A stretch of DNA of 56,924 nt from Terriglobales bacterium. GTDB lineage: Bacteria > Acidobacteriota > Terriglobia > Terriglobales > Acidobacteriaceae. Location of the stretch: positions 1 to 56,924 of the forward strand of contig JAATGG010000134.1 in NCBI GenBank assembly GCA_015654835.1, written 5' to 3'. The position numbers were made by a program, and so were the translations under genes. Of this stretch, positions 1 to 11,300 are shown piece after piece (the stretch's first letter is position 1; every line of letters starts with the position of its first letter). Under the pieces are notes generated by a model that had not been told where the DNA came from, ran no database searches, and saw only the letters and a program-made list of their open reading frames with translations.

Positions 1-3000
1 CTCACCGAACAGGTACGCGGCATCGTGAAGGTTGTCACCGCTGTGGCCAACGGTGCGCTTACCCAGAAACTTACAGTGAATGCCAAAGGCGAAGTAGCGG
101 CTCTGGCCGAAACCATCAATAACATGACCGATACTCTCGCCACTTTTGCGGACCAGGTGACTACGGTGGCCCGCGAGGTAGGCGTAGAAGGTCGCCTCGG
201 TGGACAGGCCAATGTGCCTGGAGCTGCCGGCACGTGGAAAGATCTCACCGGCAACGTCAACCTGCTGGCAGATAACTTGACCAATCAAGTGCGTGCCATC
301 GCCGAAGTAGCTACGGCGGTGACTAAGGGTGATCTTACCCGTTCCATTCAGGTTGAGGCGCGTGGCGAAGTCGCAGAGTTGAAAGACAACATCAACACCA
401 TGATCGATAACCTTCGGCTCACCACCGATCGCAATACGGAACAGGATTGGCTCAAGACCAATCTCGCCCGCTTCACCGGCATGTTACAAGGTCAGCGCGA
501 CCTCGCTACCGTGGGTCGCATGTTGCTTTCCGAACTAGCTCCTCTCATCAACGCGCAGCAAGGGGTTATCTATCAAATGGGCAGTGAGTCGACTGCCGCT
601 GACGATAGTCTCGTGCTTCTTTCTACCTATGCCGATACACCCGATGGTTACTTCAGCGAGATTCGCATTGGAGAAGGTCTCGTTGGTCAGTGTGCTGCAG
701 AGAAGCGCCGCATGTTGATTGCAGAACTTCCTGAGAAGACGACGTCGATTCGTTCCGGTCTTTTCAAAGCAGTTCCCAAGAACGTTATTGTTCTTCCTGT
801 CCTCTTTGAAGACCGCGTCAAGGCCGTTATCGAGTTGGCAACTCTCGGCACATTTACCGCCTCGCATCTCGCATTTCTTGAGCAGCTTACCTCTAGCATA
901 GGCATCGTCCTCAACTCCATTGAAGCCACCATGCAGACCGAAGGCTTGCTCAAGCAATCGCAGCAACTCGCCACCGAACTGCAAACGCAGCAGAAAGAAC
1001 TGCAGCAGACGAATGAACAGTTGGCCCAAAAGGCGCAGCAACTCGCAGAACAGAACTACGAAGTAGAACGTAAGAATCAGGAAATCGAGCAAGCACGCCG
1101 CGCCCTCGAAGAGAAGGCTAGGGAACTCGCGCTTACATCGAAATATAAGTCCGAATTTCTTGCGAACATGTCGCATGAACTGCGCACGCCGCTTAATAGC
1201 ATCCTCGTTCTCGGCCAGCAGCTTGCCGAGAACCCAGACGGCAGCCTGAGCGCAAAGCAAGTCGAGTTCGCACGTACCATTCACGGCGCCGGTACTGACT
1301 TGCTCAATTTGATTAGTGACATTCTCGATCTTTCGAAGATTGAATCCGGAACCGTATCGGTCGAAGTAGAAGAGATCTTCTTTGGTGCCTTGCTTGACAC
1401 GGTTTCACGTCCGTTCCGCCACGAGGCCGACAACCGCCGGCTATCCTTCGAAGTTACAAATGATCCAAGCCTCGGACGAAGCTTGGTTACCGACTCCAAA
1501 CGTCTACAACAAGTTCTCAAGAACCTGCTTTCAAATGCATTCAAGTTTACTGAACAGGGGACAGTTCGGCTCACGGTTGCTTCCGCATCCAGTGGATGGA
1601 GTCCCGATCATCCCATTCTCAGCGGCGCCGGATCGGTGATCTCCTTCCAGGTTTCCGACACGGGCATCGGGATCCTGCCGGAAAAACAGCGCATCATCTT
1701 TGAAGCTTTTCAGCAAGCGGATGCGGGCACGAGCCGTAAGTACGGCGGCACGGGCCTCGGACTCGCGATTAGTCGCGAACTGGCTGGCTTGTTGGGTGGC
1801 GAGATACAACTACGGAGCATTCCGGGGCAAGGGAGTACCTTCACTCTGTATCTTCCGCAAACCTATGTAGGCCCCGCAGCACCAAGCGTGCTCAAGATGG
1901 AAAAGAGCGGTACTTTGCCTTCTCCGCCTGTCTTCTTGGCGAATGTTGCCGCCGAGCAGGATGCCCGCATTGAAGATGATCGTGCCAATCTATTGGAAGG
2001 CGATGCTACTCTGTTGATCGTCGAAGACGATCTTCACTATGCCCGTGTCCTTCGTGATCTTTCGCGAGATAAGGGCTTCAAAGTGCTCGCCGCAAAGACA
2101 GGTGCAGAGGCACTCTCACTCGCGCGGGAATACAATCCTAGCGCCATTTCGCTCGACGTCTTTCTTCCCGATATGCTCGGCTGGACCGTTCTCAATCATC
2201 TCAAGCAGGATTCGAGGACCCGTCATATTCCCGTCCAGATGCTCACTCTCGATGAGGATCGGCACCATGGCTTGTCCCGCGGCGCGTTCGCGTTTGTCAC
2301 CAAACCTACGTCGCCGGAAGACCTGGATGTAGCTCTGACGCGCATCCGAAATTATTCGCAGCCGCGCCGCAAGCGCTTGCTGGTAGTCGAAGACAATCCA
2401 GCCGAACAACTTAGCATCCGCGAGTTACTCGGGCACGACGACATTGATATCGATGTGGCGGACTCCGGCGCCTCTGCCCTACAGACACTGAGGAACGAAG
2501 CCTACGACTGTGTAGTGTTGGATCTTCGCTTGCCTGATATGACTGGCTTCGAAATATTGGAGCGACTTCGCGATACGCCTAAGTTAAAGGATCTACCCGT
2601 CGTGGTATTTACCGGCAGGGAACTCACATCGGAAGAAGGCGCCCAACTGCACACGTTGGCACGCAGTGTCGTTGTCAAGGATGTTGAATCTCCGGAACGT
2701 TTGCTGGACGAAACCGCCCTTTTTCTGCATCGCATAATCGCCGACTTACCTCTACAGAAGCAGCAGATGCTCGATCGTTTGCACCGTTCCGACGATGCAC
2801 TGGCTGGACGTAAGGTGCTCGTCGTCGATGACGACGTTCGAAATATTTTCGCCTTAAGCAGTGTGCTAGAGCGCCGCGGGATGACGGTACTCTCGGCGGG
2901 CACCGGCCGCGAAGCCATCGAAACCATTGAATCGACTCCTGATTTGGCAATTGTTCTGATGGACATTATGATGCCGGAAATGGACGGCTACGAAACTATG

Positions 3001-3174
3001 CAAGTGATCCGGCAGAACCCGTCGCTACGACGGCTGCCTATCATCGCGCTCACTGCCAAGGCGATGAAAGGTGATCGTGAACGATGCCTGGAGGCAGGCG
3101 CATCGGAATACCTGGCGAAGCCGGTGAACACCGAGCAACTGCTCTCAGCGTTGCGCATGTGGCTGCACCGATAG
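1..3174 (+). CDS. HAMP/GAF hybrid sensor histidine kinase with three receiver domains (5' truncated)
   Basis: The frame is open from base 1, so the N-terminus lies outside the window; GTG at 25 is only an internal codon. Numbering from that codon, the protein has HAMP-type repeats (about 1-140), a GAF-like domain (about 165-300), a Gln/Glu-rich coiled coil (about 310-370), HisKA with the phospho-acceptor His near 384 in SHELRTPLN, and HATPase_c with an N box near 501-510. Three receiver domains follow, with phospho-acceptor Asp near 711, 833 and 980. Repeated HAMP units before a kinase core and several receivers are known from Nik1-like osmosensing or redox-sensing hybrid kinases; the signal here cannot be read. 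The last receiver ends the protein without an Hpt or output domain, so phosphate must pass to another protein. The kinase-receiver gene 143 nt downstream is a plausible functional neighbour. Confidence 0.93.
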   Translation, partial: LTEQVRGIVKVVTAVANGALTQKLTVNAKGEVAALAETINNMTDTLATFADQVTTVAREVGVEGRLGGQANVPGAAGTWKDLTGNVNLLADNLTNQVRAIAEVATAVTKGDLTRSIQVEARGEVAELKDNINTMIDNLRLTTDRNTEQDWLKTNLARFTGMLQGQRDLATVGRMLLSELAPLINAQQGVIYQMGSESTAADDSLVLLSTYADTPDGYFSEIRIGEGLVGQCAAEKRRMLIAELPEKTTSIRSGLFKAVPKNVIVLPVLFEDRVKAVIELATLGTFTASHLAFLEQLTSSIGIVLNSIEATMQTEGLLKQSQQLATELQTQQKELQQTNEQLAQKAQQLAEQNYEVERKNQEIEQARRALEEKARELALTSKYKSEFLANMSHELRTPLNSILVLGQQLAENPDGSLSAKQVEFARTIHGAGTDLLNLISDILDLSKIESGTVSVEVEEIFFGALLDTVSRPFRHEADNRRLSFEVTNDPSLGRSLVTDSKRLQQVLKNLLSNAFKFTEQGTVRLTVASASSGWSPDHPILSGAGSVISFQVSDTGIGILPEKQRIIFEAFQQADAGTSRKYGGTGLGLAISRELAGLLGGEIQLRSIPGQGSTFTLYLPQTYVGPAAPSVLKMEKSGTLPSPPVFLANVAAEQDARIEDDRANLLEGDATLLIVEDDLHYARVLRDLSRDKGFKVLAAKTGAEALSLAREYNPSAISLDVFLPDMLGWTVLNHLKQDSRTRHIPVQMLTLDEDRHHGLSRGAFAFVTKPTSPEDLDVALTRIRNYSQPRRKRLLVVEDNPAEQLSIRELLGHDDIDIDVADSGASALQTLRNEAYDCVVLDLRLPDMTGFEILERLRDTPKLKDLPVVVFTGRELTSEEGAQLHTLARSVVVKDVESPERLLDETALFLHRIIADLPLQKQQMLDRLHRSDDALAGRKVLVVDDDVRNIFALSSVLERRGMTVLSAGTGREAIETIESTPDLAIVLMDIMMPEMDGYETMQVIRQNPSLRRLPIIALTAKAMKGDRERCLEAGASEYLAKPVNTEQLLSALRMWLHR

Positions 3175-3317
3175 GAGCATGAAGAGCGCATCGGGGCACG
3201 GTTAGAATTGAACAAAGAGAGACTCTCTAGTGATATGTAGCGGAGTGAGCCCATTTCTGGACTTGGATTTCCAGGTTTGCATCAGCAAGTTTTCAGCACG
3301 GAGGCAAGGAGATATCG

Positions 3318-4949
3318 ATGATGGCAGACGACAAAGTCAACATCCTGATGGTGGACGATCAACCGGCCAAGCTGCTGAGCTATGAAGTTATCCTTGCCGA
3401 CTTAGGCGAAAATCTTATCAAGGCCACGTCTCCGAGCGAAGCGCTCAGCGTTTTGCTTAAGACTGATGTCGCGGTTGTTCTCATGGACGTGAGCATGCCT
3501 GAACTTGATGGGTTCGAACTCGCGGATGTAATCCGGCAGCATCCCCGCTTTCAGAAAACAGCCATCATTTTCATCTCTGGCGTGCACCTGACCGATTCGG
3601 ATAAGATCCAAGGCTATCGCAGCGGCGCTGTCGATTACATCTCGGTCCCTGTCATTCCCGAAGTGCTGCGCGCAAAAATCGCCATCTTCGTTGAGCTTCA
3701 TAGAAAGACACACCAACTTGAGGCGCTGAACAACGACCTGGAGCGCCGTGTCGCTGAACGTACAGAGGATCTCAGGAGAGGCGAAGAGCAGTTTCGCACC
3801 CGCGCAGAGTTACTGGAACTCGCGTCTGAAGCAATCATGGTAAGAGACGTAGAGGGTAACATCCAGTTCTGGAATACCGGCGCGGAAAATCTCTACGGTT
3901 GGCGCAGGGAAGAGGTGATTGGCCGCGACATTCATCGTATGTTGCGAACCGTCTTTCCGATTTCTCGCGAAGAAACTGAGGCGGCGCTACGAGAACATAG
4001 ATCGTGGCAAGGCAACTTGATTCAGAAGGCCAGGGATGGCTCCGAAATTATTGTTGCCTGCAGAAAAACCATGAACCATGAGGGCAATGCAGTGCTCGAG
4101 GTTAGCCGGGATATTACTTCCCAGTTGCAAGCGGAAGAAGTGCTGCGCGAGACCGAGAAACTAGCCGCCATGGGCCGTGTCGCCGGCATTATCGCGCATG
4201 AAATTAACAATCCCCTCGCGGCAATCACGAACATCTTCTATCTCCTTCGCAATCATCCTTCTTTGGACGAAGAGGCACAACGATTCGCTGAAGTGGCAGA
4301 GAAAGAATTGCAGCGTGTCGCCCACATTACCCGCCAAACGCTGAGTTTTTATCGCGAATCGAAGCAGCCAATTTCCGTTCCTATTGAGGAAATTCTCGAT
4401 GATGTGCTGGAACTGCAAGAGCGAGGTATTCAGACAAGTCACATTGCCGTGCGCAAAGAATACAGATCGTCCTGCATTGTGCAGGGTTTTCCGGTCGAAC
4501 TCCGGCAGATCTTCTTGAACCTCATCGGCAACGCCATCCAGGCAATGCCCGAGAGTGGTATTTTACGCATTTATGTTCGCGAAGCTACTGATTGGACAAT
4601 GCAGCGGCACGGGACCGCAATTTCTATTGTCGATACCGGCCCGGGCATCCGGCCTGAGGATGCAAAGCGGCTCTTTCAGCCCTTTTTCAGTACGAAATCG
4701 ACGAAGGGCACGGGGCTCGGACTTTGGATTAGCAAGGGAATCGTGCAAAAGTATAACGGACGCATTTCCTGCCGCACTTATCGCCATACAGGTGGATGTA
4801 TGACCTGCTTCCGTGTGTTTCTTCCTGTTACCGGAAAATCCAGGATCGACGCAGATGTCACAGAAGAGCAGGGCAGGATAGAGCATGAGATAGACCCCAG
4901 CGAACAGAGTTCTGCCGTACAGCAGGCGGAAGCGCCAAGCGGTGTCTAG
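3318..4949 (+). CDS. Receiver-PAS-histidine kinase
   Basis: 543 aa. An N-terminal receiver domain (phospho-acceptor Asp57 in LMDVSMPELDG) is followed by a coiled coil around 135-155, a PAS domain (about 165-275), a HisKA-like region with the conserved His at 294 (IAHEINNPL) and a HATPase_c domain with GTGLGLWISKG. The HEINNPL H-box is of the NtrB/ZraS-like type. There is no membrane segment, so it is cytoplasmic and probably receives phosphate or a protein signal through its receiver, for instance from the upstream hybrid kinase. The start at tandem ATG ATG follows a GGAG-type ribosome binding site. The last 45 residues are Glu-rich and match no domain I recognise. Confidence 0.93.
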   Translation: MMADDKVNILMVDDQPAKLLSYEVILADLGENLIKATSPSEALSVLLKTDVAVVLMDVSMPELDGFELADVIRQHPRFQKTAIIFISGVHLTDSDKIQGYRSGAVDYISVPVIPEVLRAKIAIFVELHRKTHQLEALNNDLERRVAERTEDLRRGEEQFRTRAELLELASEAIMVRDVEGNIQFWNTGAENLYGWRREEVIGRDIHRMLRTVFPISREETEAALREHRSWQGNLIQKARDGSEIIVACRKTMNHEGNAVLEVSRDITSQLQAEEVLRETEKLAAMGRVAGIIAHEINNPLAAITNIFYLLRNHPSLDEEAQRFAEVAEKELQRVAHITRQTLSFYRESKQPISVPIEEILDDVLELQERGIQTSHIAVRKEYRSSCIVQGFPVELRQIFLNLIGNAIQAMPESGILRIYVREATDWTMQRHGTAISIVDTGPGIRPEDAKRLFQPFFSTKSTKGTGLGLWISKGIVQKYNGRISCRTYRHTGGCMTCFRVFLPVTGKSRIDADVTEEQGRIEHEIDPSEQSSAVQQAEAPSGV

Positions 4950-5054
4950 TCCCTTGAGCTTTTCACTTACTTTAGGCGCATATCTGATAGATGTTTCGTT
5001 AATGGGCATATAGTGGATTAGATTTCAACTGCGTTGTTAATGTAGAGCGAATTT

Positions 5055-5171
5055 TGCGGAATGCTTCCGCTGACATTTGCCCTTGGCGCCGGCTCGCAGA
5101 TGTTGCAACCGCTCGCCATTGGCGTTATCGGCGCCTTTTTCTCTCTGTCATTATGGCTCCGGTTGTTTCCT
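5055..5171 (+). pseudogene. Remnant of an RND efflux transporter C-terminus
   Basis: A stretch of about 37 codons (from ATG 5061) reads GMLPLTFALGAGSQMLQPLA and continues with a hydrophobic VIGAFFSLSLWLRLFP-type segment. This matches the conserved segment near the C-terminus of AcrB/CusA-type RND pumps (a LPLALG..G.G...PLA..VIGG pattern at the start of a late membrane helix). A stop lies in frame just upstream at 5043-5045, and the downstream sequence loses similarity, so no functional pump can be made here. I read it as a gene fossil; a chance ORF is less likely because the match is continuous. It partly lies under the in-frame upstream extension of the next gene. The rest of the 359-nt gap (4950-5308) shows nothing else I can name. 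Confidence 0.6.
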
Positions 5172-5308
5172 GCCGATCGCACGCAACGGCATGGGCTCAG
5201 AGGACTTATCGACATAACGCCAGACACGGCCATAAAACCAACGGCATTCAATGCGCATCACAACCTAAAGTGAAATTCAAAAGAATCTGTAAGCGATTCC
5301 TTGTTTCG

Positions 5309-8300
5309 ATGAACTCTCGACGCTGGGCTATTGTCCGATATGTACCACCGGTTCGCCGCCTATGTCGTTCCGTGGCGCCGCTGTGCCTGTTCGGAGCGCT
5401 GGTGTTCAGCAGGATGTATGCGCAGGCAACGCCACCCGTCTCAGCACAGTTGCCCAAAACTGCACCCACCACGGCGCAACTTCTCTCTTCGTATGAGGGA
5501 CAGAACGTGGTATCGATTGAGATCGCGGGCCGACCTGATCTGAAGTCTTCACAGGTTGCTTCACTCTTTATTCAACAGGCAGGTCAACCGTTTTCAAAAG
5601 AGAAAGTCGATCAAACGGCAGCCGCCCTCAACGCCACAGGAAAATTCGAACAGGTCCAGCTTCAGATCGATCCGGACGCCAACGGAGTTCGAGTCTTATT
5701 GATTCTTGAACCCGCCGTCTATTTTGGCGTTTTCCAATTTCCGGGCGCACAGCAATTCTCCTATTCTCGCTTGGTGCAGGTAGCCAACTATCCCATCCAA
5801 ACCCCATTCGACGCCAGTCAGGTTGAGCAGGATCGGCAGAGCTTGATTACTTTCTTCAGGCAGCAGGGCTACTTTCAAGCTGAGGTGCAGTCCGAAGTTG
5901 AAGTCGATTCCGAACACGCTCTTGCAAACGTCGTGTTCCCTGTAACTCTCGGTCGCCGCGCCAAGTTCGGCAACGTTGAAATCGAGGGCCCCCCCCCGGG
6001 AGATGCACAGCACCTGCAACATAGTCTGCAAGCCATCATGGCCCGCGCGCACGGCGCTGGCATTCGTCCCGGAAAAACCTACCACTACACCACCCTCACA
6101 AGAGCGACCCAATACCTCCGAACCCAGTTACAAAAACAGGGACTGCTTGGCGCCGAAGTCAAACTGGACGGAGCGGAATATCACGCCGACACAAATCGTG
6201 CAGATATCCGTTTCACCGTCAATCCCGGTGTGCCGACGCATGTCGAGGTCGAGGGCGCGCATCTCTGGAACTGGACCAAGAAGTCTCTGTTACCTGCATA
6301 TCAGGGAATCGGAGTTGACGAAGAAACCATGCAAGAAGGCAAACAGGCGCTTGTATCTTACTTCCAGGGTAAGGGCTACTTCGATGTAAAAGTTGACTCG
6401 CAGTTGAAAACAGAAAAAGCAGGCGAGACCGTTATCTATCAAATCGCCAAAGAGAAAAAACATAAAGTTACGGATGTGCAACTCTCCGGTAATACTCACT
6501 TACCAGCTTCAGACCTCACTCCGCATATTAGCGTCCAAAAGAAGCACTTGTTTTCATCAGGCAAATTTAGCAACCAACTCATCCGTTCCAGTGTTAACAA
6601 TCTTACTGCCGTCTATCAGTCCGAAGGATTCAGCAGCGCCCAGGTCGCACCCATAGTAGTCAACAATGGAGGGGATATTCAAGTATCGTTTCGTGTGACC
6701 GAGGGTCCCCGTGATATTGTTAGTTCCCTGACAGTTGAAGGCGCTGACACGTTCCCGCAAGCGCAGTTCGCTCCCGGTGGTTTCAAGATGGCCGCGGGGC
6801 AGCCCTATTCGCAATCGCACATTGAAGCAGATCGCGCTAGCATAGTTGCTCATTACTTGCAGGCGGGATATCTTACGTCGAGTTTTCGCGAAACCGCAAC
6901 GCAGGTTTCCAAGAACGATCCTCACCATATCAACGTTGTCTATCACATCTACGAAGGGCCGAAGGTGTATGCCGGAGACATCGTAACTCTGGGACGGCTG
7001 CATACACAACAACGCCTGATCAATGAGGATATTGCGTCCATTAAGCCACAGCAGCCGCTCACCGAGACACAGCTCCTCACTGCCGGCAGCAAGCTTTATG
7101 ACCATACTGGCGTGTTCGATTGGGCTGAAGTCGATCCCAAGCGGCAGATCACGACGCAAACCAAAGAAGACGTGCTCGTCAAGGTTCACGAAGCCAAGCG
7201 AAACGAATTCACCTACGGCTTTGGCTTTGAGATCATTAACCGTGGCGGCAGCATACCTAGTGGTACTGTGGCCATCCCCAATCTGCCTCCAGTCGGCCTT
7301 CCTTCCAACTTCACTACCAGCCAGGTAACTTTCTACGGGCCTCGCGGGACAGTTCAATACACGCGCAATGATTTACGCGGAAAAGGAGAATCGATATCCC
7401 TCACTGCTTTTGCAGGACGTCTTGACCAGCGCGTGGGTGCCTACTATATCAATCCTAATTTTCGCTGGTCGCCCTGGAAGGCGACAACCTCTTTTTCTGC
7501 TGAACGCAACGAAGAAAATCCCATCTTTTCTTCCCAGGCGGAAATCGGAAGCTTTCAGGTTCAACGGCCGGTTGACGAAGCAAAAAAAGATACTCTCTTT
7601 CTCCGTTATAGTTTTAGTCAGACCGACTTGATCCGCGTAGAAATTCCAGCGCTCGTTCCCACGCAAGACCAGCATGTTCGCCTCTCGACGCTCGCGGCTA
7701 ACCTCACCCGCGATACCCGCGATAACGTGATGGATGAACACAAGGGCGTTCTGCAATCGATCGAGCTGGACTTTAATACCTCCAAACTCGGTTCCAGTGT
7801 AGATTTCGTAAAACTCACCGGGCAAGCTGCTTTCTACAAAGAAAAATTTCATCACACCGTGTGGGCAAACAGCATTCGTATAGGCCTTGCGCAGCCATTT
7901 GCTAGTAGCCGCGTTCCGCTTAGCGAAGAATTCTTCACCGGCGGCGGAGATTCCCTGCGTGGATTTCCCTTGGATGGAGCAGGACCACAACGGTCAGTTC
8001 CCGTATGCAGCAGCGGATCGAGCAGCGACTGCACTCTGATTCAAGTGCCCAGCGGAGGCAACGAGTTACTCCTGATTAACTCTGAAGCGCGTATTCCTCT
8101 CCCGATGAAGAAAGGTTTGGGCCTTGTTGCCTTCTACGACGGCGGCAATGTTTTTCCAGACGTGGGCTTCCGTGACTTTACTTCTCTCTATTCAAACAAT
8201 ATCGGGCTCGGATTGCGCTACGCCACACCGGTCGGTCCTATTCGCGTTGATCTGGGACGCAATTTAAACCCTATCCAAGGCGTCTCGGCCACACAATATT

Positions 8301-8326
8301 TCATCAGCATTGGACAGGCATTCTGA
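5309..8326 (+). CDS. Omp85-family outer-membrane assembly protein (BamA/TamA-like, about seven POTRA domains)
   Basis: 1005 aa from ATG 5309. That start puts a signal peptide at the N-terminus (hydrophobic APLCLFGALVF, cleavage probably after AQA); the open frame upstream to 5054 overlaps the RND remnant and looks non-coding. GTG 5270 is an alternative start, and no strong ribosome binding site marks either. The periplasmic half contains about seven successive beta-alpha-alpha-beta-beta POTRA units (roughly residues 55-640), each opening with a V.V.G-like strand. The C-terminal third is the 16-strand barrel with the conserved loop-6 motif LRGF at 883-886 and a terminal Phe. Family members insert or translocate proteins across the outer membrane. 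BamA usually has five POTRAs and TamA three. The adjacent TamB-like gene starts 11 nt downstream, so a TamA-like role as a TamB partner is my preferred inference. Confidence 0.9.
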   Translation: MNSRRWAIVRYVPPVRRLCRSVAPLCLFGALVFSRMYAQATPPVSAQLPKTAPTTAQLLSSYEGQNVVSIEIAGRPDLKSSQVASLFIQQAGQPFSKEKVDQTAAALNATGKFEQVQLQIDPDANGVRVLLILEPAVYFGVFQFPGAQQFSYSRLVQVANYPIQTPFDASQVEQDRQSLITFFRQQGYFQAEVQSEVEVDSEHALANVVFPVTLGRRAKFGNVEIEGPPPGDAQHLQHSLQAIMARAHGAGIRPGKTYHYTTLTRATQYLRTQLQKQGLLGAEVKLDGAEYHADTNRADIRFTVNPGVPTHVEVEGAHLWNWTKKSLLPAYQGIGVDEETMQEGKQALVSYFQGKGYFDVKVDSQLKTEKAGETVIYQIAKEKKHKVTDVQLSGNTHLPASDLTPHISVQKKHLFSSGKFSNQLIRSSVNNLTAVYQSEGFSSAQVAPIVVNNGGDIQVSFRVTEGPRDIVSSLTVEGADTFPQAQFAPGGFKMAAGQPYSQSHIEADRASIVAHYLQAGYLTSSFRETATQVSKNDPHHINVVYHIYEGPKVYAGDIVTLGRLHTQQRLINEDIASIKPQQPLTETQLLTAGSKLYDHTGVFDWAEVDPKRQITTQTKEDVLVKVHEAKRNEFTYGFGFEIINRGGSIPSGTVAIPNLPPVGLPSNFTTSQVTFYGPRGTVQYTRNDLRGKGESISLTAFAGRLDQRVGAYYINPNFRWSPWKATTSFSAERNEENPIFSSQAEIGSFQVQRPVDEAKKDTLFLRYSFSQTDLIRVEIPALVPTQDQHVRLSTLAANLTRDTRDNVMDEHKGVLQSIELDFNTSKLGSSVDFVKLTGQAAFYKEKFHHTVWANSIRIGLAQPFASSRVPLSEEFFTGGGDSLRGFPLDGAGPQRSVPVCSSGSSSDCTLIQVPSGGNELLLINSEARIPLPMKKGLGLVAFYDGGNVFPDVGFRDFTSLYSNNIGLGLRYATPVGPIRVDLGRNLNPIQGVSATQYFISIGQAF

Positions 8327-8337
8327 GGAAGACTCCT

Positions 8338-11300
8338 ATGAATACGTCCCTTCCGCCACCTGACTCCGACAGCCCTTCAAAGTCTCGTCGGTTGAAACAG
8401 CGCCAGCTTCTTCTGAAGATCGTTGCTTGGATTTCGGCTGTCTTTACGGTCCTCTTTCTCATCGTCACAGTGGCGCTCGTGGCATTGTTGAATAGCACGC
8501 GCGTCCATAACTATTTGCTCGATACGTTACAGAAACAAGCTAGCGACAGCCTCGGCGTACGAGCACGCTTGCAGAACTTTACGGTGCACCTATCGAGCCT
8601 GAGCGTAGATCTCTACGGCCTTACGGTGGATGGCGCAAACCCGTATCCGAATCCGCCTGTGCTCCAGGTGCGACATGCTCAAGCGGGTATCCGTGTGGTT
8701 TCGATTTTGCAGAGAAGCTGGTATCTCAATTCGGTTCAGATCGACAACCCGGTCGTACAGATATTTGTCGACGATCGTGGCGTATCGAATATTCCCAAGT
8801 TGAAAAGCCACGGCAACACAGGGAACAATACCAGCGTCTTCGATCTAGGCATTCGCCATGCGGTGCTCGATCATGGGGAGGTCTATTACAATAATCAGCC
8901 GAGTTCCCTTGCCGTAGATCTGCACGACCTTAAATTTCGCGCATCGTTCAACAGCCTCCTGCAAAAATATTCTGGCAGACTCGGCTACGCGGATGGTCAT
9001 TTAACCTACGGCTCGGTTCGACCTCTATCTCATAATCTGGATCTTGAATTCGATGCTACTCCAACGACCTTTCATCTTACCCGGGCAAGAGTCACCGGCG
9101 GAGCCTCAAGCATAGCTCTTAGTGCTACGGTGAATAATTACGATCATCCGCTCGTGCAGGCACAATACGACGCTTTGGTAGATGGCGCCCAGATGGCGGA
9201 GGTCCTTCATAATTCGTCTGTTCCTGTGGGGTTGATTCGGGCTATTGGATCCATGCAGTATCAGCAGGCTGCCAATCGATCGATACTCGAATCGTTAGCG
9301 GTGAATGGACAACTTACGAGCCGGCAACTCACTGTGAGGACACCTTCCGTGCGCGCCGAGATCAACAACCTTGCTGCGCACTACTCCCTGGCGAATGGCC
9401 AGGCCGCCTTGCGCGACTTTCGCGCTAATCTTCTTGGGGGAGCACTTACGGCCAATGGAACGATGACCAACCTTGGCGGTGACTCACATTCGCAGATGAC
9501 TGCCGTATTGCATGGGGTTTCGCTTGCTCAGGTGAGACAGGCACTCGGCCGCACCGCAGCCCCCGCGGGCATCTCGCTGACAGGTGCGCTGAATGCGAGC
9601 GCCACTGCCGCGTGGGGAAAGACGTTGGCTGACTTAGTGGTACATACAGATGCCACGATCAATGGCCAAGTTACAAGAGCACACGCCGTCAAGCAAACTC
9701 CGGGATCAGGTGTAGTCAATGCGAGTGGTGCGACGGCTGCGCCCGCTGCCATTTCTGTGGAAAGCGCAATTCACGCGGTCTACACCGCACGAAACCACCA
9801 GTTGGCGTTGATCAAAAGCTATCTGCGCACACCCCAGACTGATGTAACCATGGATGGCGTTGTCGGTGATCGATCGAGCCTCGTCCTCCGTCTTCAGGCC
9901 AACGATCTGCGCGAAGTGTCGACAATCGTGGATCTTTTTCGGATGCCTTCGCCCGGGCATTCTCTACAGCCTCTCGATCTATCTGGAACTGTGTCCTTTC
10001 AAGGATCGATACAGGGTTCAACGGCTTCTCCCCATCTCACCGGTCAGCTTACAGCTTTAAATCTCAGTGTGAACGGCACCGCCTGGAAGGTGTTACGAGC
10101 CGGTATCGATGCCAATCCATCGCAAATCAACTTACAAAATGCTGACCTTGAACCGGCATCGCGCGGCCGAATTACCTTTAACGCAGATGTCGGATTGACG
10201 CGCTGGTCCTTTACCAATAACAGCCCGGTGCGTGTCCAACTCAATGCGTCGCAAATGAATATAGCCGATCTCGCCAAGCTGACCGGCCAACAGATACCTG
10301 TAGCAGGAATACTCAACGCCAATGTAAATATCCATGGTAGCGAGCTGAATCCCGTAGGAGACGGCAACCTTTCATTAACGCGCATGACAGCTTATGAGGA
10401 GCCCGTCAATTCGGTCAAGCTAAAATTCTCAGGCACCGGCGATGAGGCGCACGGGGATTTAGTGATTCAGCTTCCTGCAGGAGATATCCAGAGCAATGTA
10501 AGCATCCGTCCAAAACAGAGAACCTACACGGCACAACTTACTTCCAGTGGCATTCGCCTGGATAAATTACAAGCGCTGAAGGCGAAGAATATCGATGCAG
10601 TGGGTATGCTTGCATTGAACGCCAAGGGACAAGGATCATTCGATAATCCGCAATTGAACGCGACTATTCAGATTCCCTCGCTCACTATTCGAAATCAGAA
10701 GATTACCGGAATCAATCTCCAAATGAACGTCGCCGAACACGTCGCGAACGCAACATTGTCCTCGTCCGCGGCTAACACCTCTATTCAAGCGAAAGCCCGT
10801 GTCATCCTGTCTGGAGACTATCTCGCAGATGCCTCCCTCGACACGCAGGGTATCCCCTTGCAACCGCTGTTGGCGACCTATGCCCCCGGTCAAGCTATTA
10901 GTGGGCAGACTGAACTCCATGCGACTCTTCATGGTCCTCTCAAAAATAGGAACTTGCTTGAGGCCCATGTGACCATCCCTGTTCTTAAAATGGCCTACAA
11001 CAACAATATTCAACTTGCCGCTGTCGCTCCGATTCATATCGACTATAAGAATGGAGTCATCGAACTGCAGCGTACCGCGATCCGCGGAACCGACATGGAT
11101 TTGCAGCTCCAAGGTTCTATTCCGACTTATGGAGGTGGCAAGATGTCTTTGCTGCTTCTGGGGACCGTCAATCTTCAGTTAGCACAACTCTTTAGTCCCG
11201 ACGTCATAAGTTCGGGCGAGCTTAAATTCCACATCAACTCGTACGGCGCATCGAGTGGCCCCTCCCTGGGCGGAGAAATTGACATAGTCGATGCAAACTT

